Counted from the stretch's first letter, positions 16,706 to 30,152 are shown. The stretch is DNA of 64,000 nt from Aporrectodea caliginosa (GCA_020284085.1 JACEVL010000162.1:546001-610000), one strand, 5' to 3'. Translations and numbers: made by a program. The notes: a model not told the origin generated them from the letters alone.

Positions 16706-17545
16706 ACTAGCAGTTTTTACCCGGCGTTCGCCCGGGTTTCCACAGCGCCCGTGTATTTGAATTTAACGACATCTTCGTCAGCGCCCGTGAATTTGAATTT
16801 AACGACATCTTCGTCAGCGCCCGTGAATTTGAATTTAACGACATCTTCGTCAGCGCCCGTGAATTTGAATTTAACGATGTGCACATTTTTCGTGTAGGCC
16901 TATCCCTCTGGCGAATTTACGCGCTGGCTTGAAATTGTTTAACTGTAACTCTACGCAATATATACTCCTGCATAGCTAGATTTCAATGGCATTGAAACAG
17001 ACTATGACCACATCGAAACTTAAAATGTCCAAATATCGGAATTTAAAGTAAATTTTGAGTTGAAATAAAGTTGGGTTGAGATCTATAGAAATTCAAATGA
17101 AAACGTTCGTTAAAAATTTCGTATCCCTAAAGTGTAGCATTGGCGAATTTTTAAGTCCGATGACCTATAAATTCAGCCCTGGGCGTGACCACTTCTGATT
17201 TGAAATCAACGGTCATCGTGATTGGTTGCGAATCAGAGCGTTGACCTAGATGCATGCATATTAACGTGACGTAAGATTGCATATTAATTTAAGCCTTCGT
17301 GACGTGGACAAATGGCCATACTATGGCCGGTATTGAAATAGTCTCGTCGAAAAAGTTGGAAATTTAAAATGGCCATATATCGGCGTTTAAATAAAATTGC
17401 GAGCTGAAAATAGTCGCGTTGACCTAGAGGCGGCGTAATAATGTTTTGTAAATTTTATCAAATCGCTAAAGCGTTCCGTTTCGGAGCCTTTAGCAGGACA
17501 AACATACGGAAGGACAGAATAATCAGACTTTGGATTATAATATAG
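16706..17545. mobile_element. Same dispersed repeat, copy 2
   Basis: Collinear with copy 1, but it carries extra units of an internal 36-bp repeat (cagcgcccgtgaatttgaatttaacgacatcttcgt, about 16738-16880) and an added 'tgggcgtgaccacttctga' block. The two lie head to tail with only 5-6 bases between them. Confidence 0.7.
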
Positions 17546-18390
17546 ATAAGATATATATATAGGCTAAAGCTGTACATCTGTCTAATACGCATTATTAGGT
17601 ATCGGATTCTGATATAACACGGGTGAAACATGCATCCTAAACAGGGTCGAAGGCTAGTGCGGGCCCGGGTGCTGTGATTACCTTCAAAAGCCCCTCTGAC
17701 GACCACCGGTCTACCACGCACATATCCATATGCGGGCCTCTGAAAACTACGAACCCGGGTGCTGCAGCACCTTTAGCACCCTCCCCCTTCATTCGGGACT
17801 GATCCTAAATAGAACTTGGATTTAGATTAAAACGTCGTTGAAACGCGGTCCCGTTATAAAATGGTATCTGATATGACTGCCATAGATGACGTTATAACAA
17901 TGTTCCAGTGTACAATACGATAACTGCAGTACAGTGAAAATCTGCATTTAAATTGCATAATGTGTATTTCTTCAGTCCATCCTGACGTCAGGTATATGAG
18001 CCGTTAGCGAGATTTTATATGGCAGCCTTCTCTACACACATGGCAAACACTGGACCTGTTGCTGCCCTGAGGGTCGTGGCCATAGACTGTAGAAACGGAA
18101 GAAAGGATTCGGCCTATAGAAACGGCCTCTGGGGCATCGTATTATGCAGGCGTCGTTCTATGCCTTGATAACGTGACTCCAATGCCAAGAGAATGCCAAA
18201 CAGTGGAGGCAAACATAGCGAATAGCGAGTTCTTCGCTATGACAAACAATTAACGAACGGTGACACACGCATCCTTAAGGTTCTCATGCTATGACCCCAT
18301 TCGAATGAGCTCATACAGCGTATATATAATTATACACATATAAACACACACATATATATTACATAGTCATGTATGCACAATTGCACATAC
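17546..18390. other. Unassigned sequence
   Basis: Non-repetitive mixed sequence with no exon, RNA gene or element end that I can recognise. Confidence 0.4.
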
Positions 18391-18400
18391 GTATACGCAT

Positions 18401-18730
18401 TAGAGGTCTGCGGGTAGAGCATTTTTGCTACCCGACCCGTACCCGTAACACAGGACTGCTACTCGTACCCGTACCCGACCCGTACTCGAAATTACTACCC
18501 AACCCGACCCGTACCCGCGGGTATACCCGTAACCGTACTGTACCCGCCACGTAATTAATAGGACTTCCCAAAATTCCAGTCCCTACCTGTCGAATGGGCT
18601 TACAAAGCATGTGGTCGTAATAATAATAGTCTGACGATCATGGTGATGATCACAGTAGGCTAATAGTAGTAGTAATAATAATAATAATAATATAAATAAT
18701 AATAATAATAATAATAACAATAATAATAAC

Positions 18731-18762
<32 letters not shown>

Positions 18763-19588
18763 TAATAATAACAATAACTTGTGTCGGGGGACCCGCATGA
18801 GACAGCACACGCCTCTTTCAGCGTCTTTCAATATGCACACAACGATTTAGCTTTTCGTTGCACGTTTACACATTTGACCGGTGAAGATGACCTTTAACTC
18901 CAGAACGACAAAACATTTCCGATAGTTTCTTAGAGCCTGAAGGATTACACACTATGGCGATTAAAATAATAAAAATAACTTTTATTTAACCTGCCATAGC
19001 ACAGGAGTTTGGAACAAAATACCGCTTTTATTTGAATAGTTTATTTCTCAGAGGGAAAGGTGACAGACTTGGTGTTTCAGCTATTCCTAGCCTCAATCTA
19101 CTGTAACTGCATCAACCTGTTTTAAACAAAACACGGCTGCTGAACTGCCAGGGTCGGCGTCAGCGACCTCTGACCCCGATTGTCGGGCCTGAAACTCGGA
19201 TGAGATGATGAATATACACGTTTGTAAAACACTACGATTGGATTGTGCTAATTGAAACAAGCCATTTTGTAACTTTAAATTGAGCATCTAAAAATGAATG
19301 TCAAGCTCACTAAGGCGCACGGACATAGGTCAAAACAAGAATATGGTATTTAGACTGGATACCGCCATTATGATAAGTCTTTGAAGGTGCAAGACTAAGA
19401 CTCACAATTACATGTAACGCCAAAACTTAAGTTCGGTACGGGTAAAACCGGGTATACCCGTACCCGTAATACTCCTACCCGTACCCGACCCGACCGTAAA
19501 ATGCCTCGTCCGGCCCGAACCCCGACCCGCGGGTACGGGTCAGGGACGGGTAAACCTTGCGGGTACGGGTATACCCGCAGACCCCCTA
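18401..19588. mobile_element. hAT-type non-autonomous transposon with 8-bp duplication
   Basis: Both sides carry the identical 8-bp duplication ATACGCAT (18393-18400 and 19589-19596). Left end TAGAGGTCTGCGGGTA; right end TACCCGCAGACCCCCTA, an inverted copy with small differences. Subterminal regions on both arms are packed with 'tacccg' words (18430-18550 and 19435-19580). It contains a (TAA)n tract (18660-18778) and no transposase. Confidence 0.9.
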
Positions 19589-19659
19589 ATACGCATGCAT
19601 GCCATGTATAATTATATATAGTGACATGCATATATATATACAATTTTTACACATATTGC

Positions 19660-20170
19660 ATACATACATACGTACATGCATAAGCATACATACATGCATA
19701 TACATACATACATACATACATACATAAGCATATTATATACATACATACATACATACATACATACAGAAGCATAAGCATACATACATACCTACATTACATA
19801 CATACATACATGCATGCATACATGCATACATACATACATTTATACATACATACATGCATGCATACATACATACATGCATGCATACATACATACATTCATA
19901 CATACATACATGCATGCATACATACATACATGCATGCATACATACATACATTTATACATACATACATACATTTATACATATATACATACATACCTAGATT
20001 CATACATACATACTCACATGAATAAAGACGGCTAAGCAGACAAACAGACTGTGTATCTGCTTTGCTTGTCTGTCTTGTCTGTCTGCATGCCTGAAACATC
20101 CATCCATACATACATCATACGTACATACGTACAAGCATCCATCCATACATCCATACATACAGATATGTAC
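19660..20170. repeat. (CATA)n/(CATG)n microsatellite
   Basis: Irregular catacata units with catg and tttata interruptions. ORFs here are artefacts. Confidence 0.9.
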
Positions 20171-20539
20171 GTACATGTGTTTATATATATATATTTATAT
20201 ATGTATACATGTATAGTAATTATATGTACTCAGAGTCACACTCTATATATCAGCCAGACTATTCAACATACTTGAGTAATTCATGCGCCTATTGTTGAAC
20301 AACCCCCGCATGAATAACGGCCTTCAAAAGGATTGCGAATATTCTGTCTGTAGTCATGAGTATAGATTCGTTGCAAAGGCACCTACATATTCAGGTCCAT
20401 GTCTTGCGTTTGTACCATCGCCTGTTTGACTTTCGTTTGAGTTTCTGAACGCCATTAGGGTTCAGTTACTCTTCTTAATACCCCGACTGTGGTTTAGGAA
20501 TGAATCCTAATGTAAGTATTCGCATTTTTAGGGTTATTC

Positions 20540-20880
20540 ATCTCATTCGTTCGTTTATTCATTCACTATTTCATTAATTCATTCGTTGTTTTTTCATTCA
20601 TTCATTTATTCATTCATTCACTATTTCATTCGATCATTCATTCATTCACTGTTTGGTTCATTCATTCATTCACCATTTCATTCATTCGTTCGTTTTTCAT
20701 TCATTCATTCATTTATTCATTCATTCATTCATTCGATCATTCACTACTGTTTGGTTCATTCATTCATTCACCATTCATTCATTCGTTCGTTTTTCATTCA
20801 TTCATTCATTTATTCATTCATTCACTATTTCATTCGATCATTCATTCATTCACTGTTTGGTTCATTCATTCATTAAAAGC
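20540..20880. repeat. (ATTC)n with higher-order repeat
   Basis: attc units arranged in a longer block ('cactatttcattcgatcattcattcattcactgtttggttc'-like) that recurs about three times, so it is a higher-order tandem array. Confidence 0.9.
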
Positions 20881-22730
20881 TCTCATTCAAGTTTGTAATA
20901 TAATTCAATTTTCATTCATTGTGTAAGTTTGTATTTGGACACGATGGATATTTGGAGTGGATATTTGTGTGGGGTATCTTACAACACCATTCTTAGCCTT
21001 GCGGTATACCTTACTTCGCCTTTCATGACCTTACCTTACCTTACCTGGCCTTAGACCTTGCCTTACATTACCTTACTTAATACCTCACCTCTCCTGATCC
21101 CATCTTCCCCTCCCTAACCATACCCAACCTGATCTCACTTTACCTGACTTACATGACCTCACGTGACCTTATATATACTTTCAAGTGATCCCATAGAACC
21201 ATGCAGCACACCATTTATCCTCGCATGCTTCAAATGGGTATACGCCCTCCGTCCATTCTATTTCACACTTATAAACGCACAGCCTCGCTTGTTTGCCAAG
21301 CCTCATTCCATACATTGGTCTACGTGGAACATCACACGCGGTCGTCGATGTTTTCTTAGCAGGTCTTGAGCATATATGCTAAGCGTGACATTTTCAGCAA
21401 ACTGAACCGACCGACCAATTATAGTCTTCAAACGCATGAAGAGCGAATTTCAACGGGCAATTGAAGATAAAACGGCAGCTGTGGTGATTGCATCGGAAAT
21501 CGCAGCAGAATACCTGGCTAATTGGATATCGGTATTATGCTGTTATTTCGCGAGTCAGTCTTACAGGATGACATCGTTAACTGCTTGCTATATATCTCTC
21601 CACGGATGTTATTTCACGAGTGAGTTTTGCAGGATATTCTTGATGTCTCATAAAATGCTTGGCTGTTAGTTGACGAGCCGGGCTTACAGAATAGCCGCGA
21701 CTACCTACCTCTGCTATACTGTTATTTCGTGAGACAACTGAACGAGATAATTTTGATTACTGCTATATACTAATAGTATAATAATGATACATGTATGTGA
21801 CGATCCAAGTACGGGGTTCTTTTCTTTGAGCAAGTTGCTTAAGAAAGTCGAAGGAATATTGGTCGCCTTGACCGACTAATGCAATACGACTTACATGACA
21901 CTTATGTAGGTATCGTGGTTCTATAAGCAACTAATAGAAAATTTTATTTAAGTATTACACATGTGAGGGCGCATCGAAATCTGCTGCGTCTATTTCGATA
22001 GCATTCATCGCGTTAGATCAATATATTCCTGACGTTGATTATTCATAACGTTAATTTATTCCCGACGTTAATTATTCATTCATTAGTTAATTATTCATTA
22101 AGTTAATTATTCATTGCGCTAATTTATTCATGACGTTAGCTGCACGACTTTAGTTGCAACATTATGCTAAGATTTCCTCCGGAGCTAAAATGGCCGCCGG
22201 CCTACAATGGCAGACCTACTCGGTAAAAATGTGAACACGCACGTGCGGAAGGTTTCAATCGATCAAGCTACAATTGGGCTAATAGGAAATTCTGCGATAA
22301 GAGGATATCCAGTTAATCCACGATGGCTTCAAATTAACAAACAGAAGTTAACTTTCTTTCAGACGGAACCTCGATAGCCATAGTGTGAAGAGATGCAAAA
22401 GCTATGTCCTCACGCTCCTCACAATTATACATAGGCCTACTTATATACATACATGCATACGTATACCTTGTGGTTAGAACGCTGGCAAGCAAGAAGTGTC
22501 CTGTATCAAAGCACGTTCACTATTATAATAGCCTGCACCCAGGCAGTTTTGTATAATTTAATGTCTGTTCTTTTACTTTAATGCGCTACAGTAATTTCTG
22601 GCCACAGTGGTTGTGCATGCTTTATAACCAGGCAATTTATGTAATCGAGTGTCCAGGTTAAGTTAATGCTGCTCTTTCCAGACATTAGGGCCTACTTACT
22701 TTAAGTAAGTTTACCTTATCTCATCACAAA
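20881..22730. other. Gene-free stretch with degenerate tandem words
   Basis: Holds a ccttacctta-rich part (21010-21160), a loose 70-80-bp repeat around 'tgttatttcgcgagtcagtcttacagga' (21535-21745), and a 'gttaattattcatt' array (22030-22140). A tRNA-like head occurs near 22460-22510. No exons were recognised. Confidence 0.45.
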
Positions 22731-22734
22731 TCAC

Positions 22735-23460
22735 CTCGCCTCACCTCGCCAAATCTCACCTCACCTCACGTCACCTCATCTCATCTCACGTCATCTCTTC
22801 TCATATAATTTCGTTTAATCTTACCTCATACTATCTCATTCCGTATCTTGATCGAAGTAAACCTTCCGCGCGTTATAAGTCCGTCAACTCACACTTTTTT
22901 ATCTGTGGCTATGGTGGGAGCGCCTCTGAGTAGGTCTCCTGAAGAGGCGCTATATCATTCTCGGAATGAGTGAAGGAATTTGATCTCATCTCGTATTGTA
23001 TTGTCTCATCTTATCTCCTCTAATGTCACCTCACGTCATCTCATATTATCTCACGTCATCTCTTCTCATATAATCTCGTTTAATCTCACCTCATATTATC
23101 TCATTTAATCTCATGATCATATTATCTCATCCGATCTCATAATCGTCAACTCACACTTTTTTATCTCATAGGATGGGAGCGCCTCTGATCTCATCTCATA
23201 TTATCTCATTTAATCTCATCTCATATTATCTCATTTAATCTCATCTCATATTATCTCATCTAATCTCATCTCATGTCATCTTATCTCATCTCATATCATA
23301 TTATCTCATTTAATCTCATCTCATATTATCTCATTTAATCTCATCTCATATTATCTCATATCATTTCATCTACTACTATCTCATCTAATCTATTTACATA
23401 TGATATCATCTCATTTTCATCTCATATTATCTCACCTCTTTTAATCTTATCTTATATTGA
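22735..23460. repeat. TCTCA-rich satellite
   Basis: Degenerate 'atctcatctcatattatctcattta' repeats, interrupted at about 22905-22980 and 23150-23180 by an L2/SINE tail (ggagcgcctctgagtaggtctcc). Confidence 0.85.
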
Positions 23461-26059
23461 TTTACGTACTTACCATCTCATACCTCGATCCATTGATACC
23501 GCTTCCACCGAAACTTGCGTGAGCACATTGGAGAGACATTTTATTGGATAGACAGCCCTAATTCCAGACAGACTGCACATAGAATTGCTGCACTTCTGGA
23601 ATAGACGAGTGTTCGTCTGTGTTACTCGATACACATGTATATTCCTGATACAAAGCCTGCTCAACATCTAGGTCAGTTGAATTGAATTAAATATACTTGA
23701 ATGTAGCTGCTTTAGAAGTTCTCGCAGTTATTATCAAAGCGTCGAGCATTCGATCTCAGTTTTAATCTTTTGAGATGCAATAAAAACTAAAAAAGGCGCA
23801 AATAAAGCGCATTGTTAAATAAATACATAAATCTTTCCGCTTTTAAGTCCATGGGATCAATGCCCGTTGATGTCGAATATCGATAGCACGCCTTCGATTG
23901 TCTGACCAACGTGTAGTGCAATCTGTCTGTACTGTTAGTAGTTAAGATTTATGTCTTCTGTCATTGTGTTCTTGTGAATTGTTTCTATTGCATAACTGTA
24001 CACTGTAACCGGTTGGTTTGTCAACCGGATTGTTTCAATAAAGAATAATATTATTATTATCCGGGTGTTATCTATTGGAACACGTTGGCCGATTGGAAAG
24101 AATGCTGGTCCTGTAACATAGAGAATAAGCTTACGTGTTCGAGTCTGCCATAAGATAGTTAATGTGTAACGAGTCTAACGACATCGTTTGATGCTTGGTC
24201 ATTAGATAGTGGCGCATAGTAAATGCGTGATGATCTGCCCTCCATTTATAATGGCTACTCGGCTACGGCACAATTCACCCTTTTCCTACACTCTTCCCTG
24301 TCACGCGCTGCCATTGCCAAGTCAAAAACAAACATAAATATACACATGCATACATACATACATACATACATACATGCATACGTATATATTTATATATACG
24401 TGTATACACACATAGATACACAGGTATAGGCTACATGCGTAAATACACATATACAATCATACATGTATATACATACAGACATACAGACATACAGACATAT
24501 ACACACATACACACATTGATATGCACATACGTAGTTGCATGTATAAATAAATACATATACGTACATGAATCTTTGCTTATTGGCTGTTTTCAGATGTCCA
24601 GTTGATTACGAGTCACTTTCTCGCGACCGAATGCCCCTCCCCCATGCAATCAACGGCATATATGTATGACGAAGACTTGTGTTCACATGTCGTGAATCTA
24701 TGATTCATTTAGGCCATGGATTCATCCTACGAGTTCATCCTACGCTCGACGCTCGAATGAAGGCAGAAACTGCAGCCGTTCATTGGTTTATTTATTAAGC
24801 GACATCAGCAGATTTCGACTGTTCGTATAGCTAATTGTTGGAAACACGTGTAACATTAGTAGGCCTATGCATAATTTAGGCATAGGGTGCGCTAAGCAAG
24901 AATTGTACTCTCTACAACGAGTGTTGTATTACTTTAGCTGAGTAGTCACTTTTGAATAAGAAGAAGCGCATATCCTTATTAGGCTAGCCCTGGTGCAGTA
25001 AAGGTCATGAAGTGTTAGCGACTTCATTTTTCTTGCCTCGGCAAAATGGCATAATTATGAGAACGGATGGCCCTTTTCCTCATCGTCTTATCTTACCGCC
25101 GAGAGTGCACGGTCAGTGTAGGCTACTGATATAATTATAGCTGAGTTAGCAAGGCAAGGGGCAAAAGTGGAGTCGAAGTCTCAAGACAAATTTCTGCCCA
25201 TGTGAGTATTTGATCCTCTGACCTCTCGGTTGATTGTTCAGCACGCTAACCACTATAGACTTAAGAGTTCAACATCCTCTAAATAGAGAACATAACCCTC
25301 AAATTGCAGCAGTAAAACTCTTACACCTCTCTGGACTTCGAGACTATCGAAGAGATTGCAACAGCGTAACGGGTTACTTTCTCCGTGTCTTCAAATAGTC
25401 GATTCGTATTTGCCTGGAATAATTTCTACGTTTTAAGCAGCAAGAAATAAAATACAGCTACGTATTTCAATGCATCCATACATTACTGAATAATATAATC
25501 GCCCAACATCGCCCAACATTTCGCCTTTGCTTTTGTGGGTACGTCCTTTTGGAATGACCTCCCCCTCTTTATGCTTTAAGATATCGGCTGAGGTCTCTCC
25601 CTCATCTGCCCGCTGCTTGAAGACTTTTTAATCCCTTAGGGCTGTCTCGCTCAGAGCGCCTCTGAATAGTTTATTCTGTAAAGGCGCTTTACAAATTTTC
25701 AAGTACAATACAATACATTAGACATAAGTACAGACAGTTATACATGCATAAATACACAGGTGCATACATACATACATGCATAGAGAAGTGAGGAGAATAA
25801 TACATATCATATCAGGAATTTTCGGTGATTAGTTAACCATGCAATGGCACTATGAGTAATGATACCGAGAAGAATGTATGTACACAAATAGAACATCTGA
25901 AACAATCAGATAATTATCTCTGATTCATCGACTGCATGGCTTCAGTTGTGAATTTCTTAAAGAGCGTCACGTTTAATTTACTCAGAGGCACAAATCTGTC
26001 ATTAGGTCACAGAGAGAGATTTATTTATCGCCATCTGGCGATTTACACGGGAGGAGAAA
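23461..26059. other. Gene-free stretch with SINE and LINE remnants
   Basis: A 65-codon minus-strand frame ends at a good-looking donor (GAGATG|GTAAGTACG, about 23470-23667) but has no recognisable content. A tRNA-headed SINE lies at about 24080-24160 (gtgttcgagtctg B box) and a minus-strand tRNA-like head at 25190-25262. A word shared with 31046 and 57296 (gaagtgttagcgacttcatttt) is at 25009. CATA repeats lie at 24340-24530. Confidence 0.45.
25490..25730 (+). mobile_element. L2-like LINE 3' end
   Basis: Encodes the remnant FAFVGTSFWNDLP, then agagcgcctctgaatagtttattctgtaaaggcgctttacaaat and an (ACAAT)n tail. Confidence 0.65.
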
Positions 26060-26144
26060 ATGTCAAGACTTAATAAGATGATAAAGAAGAGCTGGACAAT
26101 GTTGATAACTGTCTGTCATCCAACCATCCATGATGATCCATCAA

Positions 26145-26483
26145 TCAATCAATCCATCCATCCATCCATCCATCCATCCATCCATCCATCCATCCATCCA
26201 TCCATCCATCCATCCATCCATCCATCCATCCATCCATCCATCCATCCATCCATCCATCCATCCATCCATCCATCCATCCATCCATCCATCCATCCATCCA
26301 TCCATCCATCCATCCATCCATCCATCCATCCATCCATCCATCCATCCATCCATCCATCCATCCATCCATCCATCCATCCATCCATCCATCCATCCATCCA
26401 TCCATCCATCCATCCATCCATCCATCCATCCATCCATCCATCCATCCATCCATCCATCCATCCATCCATCCATCCATCCATCC
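26145..26483. repeat. (CCAT)n tract, over 80 nearly perfect units
   Basis: About 335 bases of uninterrupted tetranucleotide repeat. All six frames lack stops, giving false Ile-His-Pro-Ser and Met-Asp-Gly-Trp proteins. Confidence 0.97.
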
Positions 26484-26712
26484 TTCCATCCATGATCCAT
26501 CCATCCATGCGATGTGCGCTAGTCTAGTGCATGGTTATCGTTTGCGTGATCGACGGTCAACCCTGCCCGCTAGGTCAGAAAGATTTGTGAGCGTTCTGCC
26601 CACCTAGGCCATGCATAACGACTTCAACCACAGCATAAGAACACCGACGTATACGCTGACGTTGGAAGATCAGGCGATGAGAGACACAACTGACCACAAC
26701 CTCATGTGTTAA

Positions 26713-28250
26713 CCCTCGGGCTACCTCGGGTATCCCCCCCCAATGGGGGGGTGGTGGTTACCACCCTATGTGTTTTGCTTCACAAACTTGTTCCATATGG
26801 AATATAATTTTGACATTTTAGGTAGTTGTAGGAGGTTCATTTGTGCACATTTTGAGGTAAACATCATGGTGTTATCTCGCGCCATTCAAAAGTTATAGCC
26901 TACCCGATATAGCCGCGGTACCAGAGGGGTTGATAACCCCCTTAGTTTTTCGACCACTGGAAGTGATAAAATTAAATAAATAAATAATACGCGTTATATG
27001 TGTGAAAATGGCTGAATGCAACATTGCAACGTAAACCGATATTTCTGCGTAAACGTTTGTCAACAGCTACAGATTTAGAACTTATATTAACTGAAACAGA
27101 TACTGAAGATGAAGTGAGAAGCCTGTTTGCAGGAAGCATTCGCACAAAACAACAGGAGTAACTTGCAATAACTACAAGGATCGCCGACATATTTGACTGC
27201 CGTGAACAATAGCGTAAAGTCTTGTTTCATGTGGATATAGCTGCATGCCTTTAGATTTCGCTGTACCTTCTTCTTCTTGTTTTGGTTCTCTGCCTTCCTA
27301 GGCAGGTTCATAGTCCAATGTCGCCAGTCGTCACGTAGTCCATGGCTCTCTCCTTCAACTTGCTGCAATCCTCTTCCATCATCCAGTCCAATAACATCAT
27401 TCTCGGTCTTCCTCTTGTCTTCTTGCCCTCCATTCTTCCCTCAATTATAGTTTTTAGGAGGGAGTCTCTCCTCTTGATGTGGCCCAACCATCTTCACTGT
27501 CGGCTTCTGATTATTCCTATCACGGATATTTTTTTCATCCACCATTTGTAGTATCTCTTCATTTGTCTTGCGTTCCAACCAGCTGACTCTCCATGCATTC
27601 TTCGCCATATCCACATCTCGAAGGCCTCTGATCTTCTGATGTCTTCCTTTCTCAGAGTCCATGTTTCAGAGCCGTATAGCACCACACTCCATATCATAGA
27701 CTTGATAATTCGTTTCTTCGGATTCCTATTTAGCTTTCCTCTCATTTATTCATTTCTTTTATAGAAGGCATCTTTTCCCATATAGCTATTCTCTTTATTT
27801 CTGCATGACACTTTGCATCATTTGTGATTATTCTTCCTAGGTAACAGCATTTTCCGACTTCGCTGCACCTAGCACAGACTATGGACTAGTTTGTAGGCTA
27901 TTGTTACAAATGAAGCCTCATTATATTTAAAATGTTCTTGGATACATACTGTGGATCAGTTTCAAAACACACAGAATCTTATATTTGTTTACCCAACAAG
28001 TACAATGTACGCAATAATATAAAATATCGCAAATTATGGTTGGTTCCGTTGTTAAAAATTATGTAATTTTGAGGTGCATTCACATAATTGACAACTAAAT
28101 AATTATACCATTTTGTTCAGAAATGAATGCTGAATCAAATGATGTATTACTTGATATGATATGTGAAACCAAACACGAAATCCGAGGGGAGTGGTAACCG
28201 ACCCGCCCCTTGGTAGCCGATGTCGCCAAAAAACCTTGGTAGCCTGAAGG
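26713..28250 (+). mobile_element. Decayed piggyBac-type element
   Basis: Left end TTAA|CCCTCGGGCTACCTCGG; right end CCTTGGTAGCCTGAAGG|TTAC, so the ends are imperfect inverted repeats at a TTAA-like site. Near 27010-27170, broken frames read MAECNIAT and then KPIFLRKRLSTATDLELIL...TETDTEDE. This resembles the acidic start of piggyBac transposases. The rest of the transposase is lost, and a LINE fragment lies inside it. Confidence 0.5.
27240..27745 (-). mobile_element. LINE reverse-transcriptase C-terminal fragment (minus)
   Basis: Reads KRIIKSMIWSVVLYGSETWT, RRSEAFEMWIWRRM, then in shifted frames SWLERKTNEEIL and GLRDDWRHWTMNLP. This is the well-known C-terminal module of many invertebrate endonuclease/reverse-transcriptase proteins. 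It has several frameshifts and a (AAG)n-like 3' end. Confidence 0.82.
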
Positions 28251-28329
28251 TTACAGCTAAGAAAAACTAGTACTATCAAGCACTAACGATTTATATCCAC
28301 GACTGCATCTCGCAGCACTCTTTGGGTTA

Positions 28330-28430
28330 GCTCGATGGTTAGTTGGTTTGTTATATGCTGTTCAACAACGCCATGTCTTAACAAAGACGATTAGCGACGC
28401 CCTCCTCCTTTCTCCAGGCTTGGGACTGGC
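28330..28430. repeat. Dispersed repeat shared with 32530-32640
   Basis: Both contain 'aagatgattagcgtcgccctcctcctttcttcaggctt' (or near match) preceded by 'ttagttggttt'-like sequence. It may be a SINE body. Confidence 0.6.
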
Positions 28431-28525
28431 ATTACCAGAGAACGGGCAGTGGCGGAGTTAGCTCAAAGCGTTGCCGTTCTTCATATCGTCCTGCCGCATT
28501 ACTCGATAGATGGCAGCGCGTTTAA

Positions 28526-30152
28526 CACTAGAAGCACCGAGAAATCGAACTTACTAGAAGCACCAAGGGGGTCATTTTGACCCCACATAATTTATAATGC
28601 AAAGTCAATTGCAAATTCAATGAAATTGACTATCAACTTTATTAACATAAATTACCTAAGCATAAACAAGTGTAATAAGTAAGTTGGAATGGAATAATAG
28701 GAGATCCTCTCCTCTCACCAGATCTCCTATCCTCTCGCCAGATTTCCTATCCTCTCACCAGATCTCACCCTATCTTCTCACCAAATCTCTTATCCTCTCA
28801 CCAGATATCTTGTCCTCTCACCAGATCTCACTCTATCTTCTCGTCAGATCTCATATCCTCTCACCAGATTTCTTATCCTCTCACCAGACCTCACCCTATC
28901 TTCTCACCAAATCTCCTATCCTCCTCACCAGATCTCTCCTCTCACCAGATCTTCTCTCCTCTCACCAGATTTCCTATCCTTTCACCAGATTTCCTATCCT
29001 CTCACCAGATATCACCCTATCTTCTCACCAAATCTCTTATCCTCTCACCAGATCTCTCCTCTCACCAGATCTCTCTCTCCTCTCGCCAGATTTCCTCTCC
29101 TCTGACCAGATATTCTTTCCTCTCACCATATCTCCTCTCCTCTCACCAAATATCATCTTCTCTCACCAGATCTCTCTCCTCTCACCAGATCTTCTATCCT
29201 CTCATCTGATCTCCTCTCCTCTCACCAAATCTTCTTTCCTTTCACCAGATCGTCTCTCCTCTCACCAGATCTCCTCTTCTCTCACCAGATCTCCTATCCT
29301 CTCACTTGATCTCCTCTCCTCTCGCCAAATCCACTATCCCTGACCAGATCTCCTCTGACCAGATCTACTTTCCTCTCACCAGATCTCCTATCCTCTCACC
29401 AGATCTCTTCTTCTCTCTTCAAATTTTCTTCCCATCGCCAAATGTCCTCTCCTCTAGCCAAATCTCTAATTCTCTCGCCACGTCTCCTATCCTCTCACTT
29501 GATCGCCTCTTCTCTCACCAGATCTCATCTCCTCTCGTCAGATCTCCTATCCTCTCACCAGATCTCCTATCCTCCCATCTGATCTTCTCTCCTCTGACAA
29601 GATCTCCTCTCCTCTCACCAGATCTCCTATCCTCTCACCTGATCTCCTCTTCTCTCACCAGATCTCATCTCCTCTCGTCAGATCTCCTATCCTCTCACCA
29701 GATCTCACATCCTCTCACTCTGCTCTCCTATCCTCTCACCAGATCTCCTCTCCTCTCACCAGACCTCCTATCCTCTCACCTGATCTCCTCTTCTCTCACC
29801 AGATCTCATCTCCTCCCGTCAGATCTTCTATTCTCTCACCAGATCTCCTCTCTTCTCACATTTGATTACGTAATTAGCTTTGATCTATAATATTATTAAA
29901 TAGAAAAAAAAGAAATGCGTAGCCTTACATGCAAACACTAATATAGGGGTCAAATTGACCCCTTGGTGCTTAAAGGTAGAACAGCAAAAATCTCAGAAAT
30001 TATGAATCCCCCGAGTTCAAATTTTGGCAGAGGTATACCCTACGAAGTTAGGAGAAGTCATGAAATTACAGGACCCGGGCTATATCTGGGGCCGAGGTGC
30101 GTTACGCTAAAACCCAAAAGGGGTCAGATTGACCCCTTCGGTGCTTCTAGTG
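28526..30152. mobile_element. piggyBac-type MITE flanked by TTAA
   Basis: TTAA occurs at both borders (28522-28525 and 30153-30156). The termini are perfect inverted repeats CACTAGAAGCACCGA (28526-28540 and 30138-30152). A subterminal 'ggtgctt' plus palindromic 'ggggtcattttgacccc' motif is repeated at both ends (28567-28583; 29946-29963; 30120-30136). The TTAA site and motif style are those of piggyBac-related elements. There is no transposase. Almost the whole interior is a minisatellite. Confidence 0.9.
28700..29870. repeat. 20-bp minisatellite inside the piggyBac-type MITE
   Basis: About 55-58 diverged copies of ctctcaccagatctcctatc, with sub-variants (accctatcttctcaccaaat). The strand is strongly C/T biased, which keeps two frames open for about 200 codons each. 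These are not genes. Confidence 0.95.

Noticed and set aside
23470..23667. Possible minus-strand exon with a strong donor
   Set aside because: No recognisable content, and its phase does not fit the downstream signal-peptide exon; it could at most be a 5'-UTR exon.
26060..26527. Ile-His-Pro-Ser repeat protein
   Set aside because: CCAT tetranucleotide repeat open in all frames.
28700..29870. CRISPR-like array
   Set aside because: Repeats are contiguous and diverged without unique spacers, in an animal genome.
28684..29890. 219- and 194-codon Ser/Leu/Pro-rich frames
   Set aside because: Products of a C/T-rich 20-bp minisatellite inside a MITE; no start context or domains.
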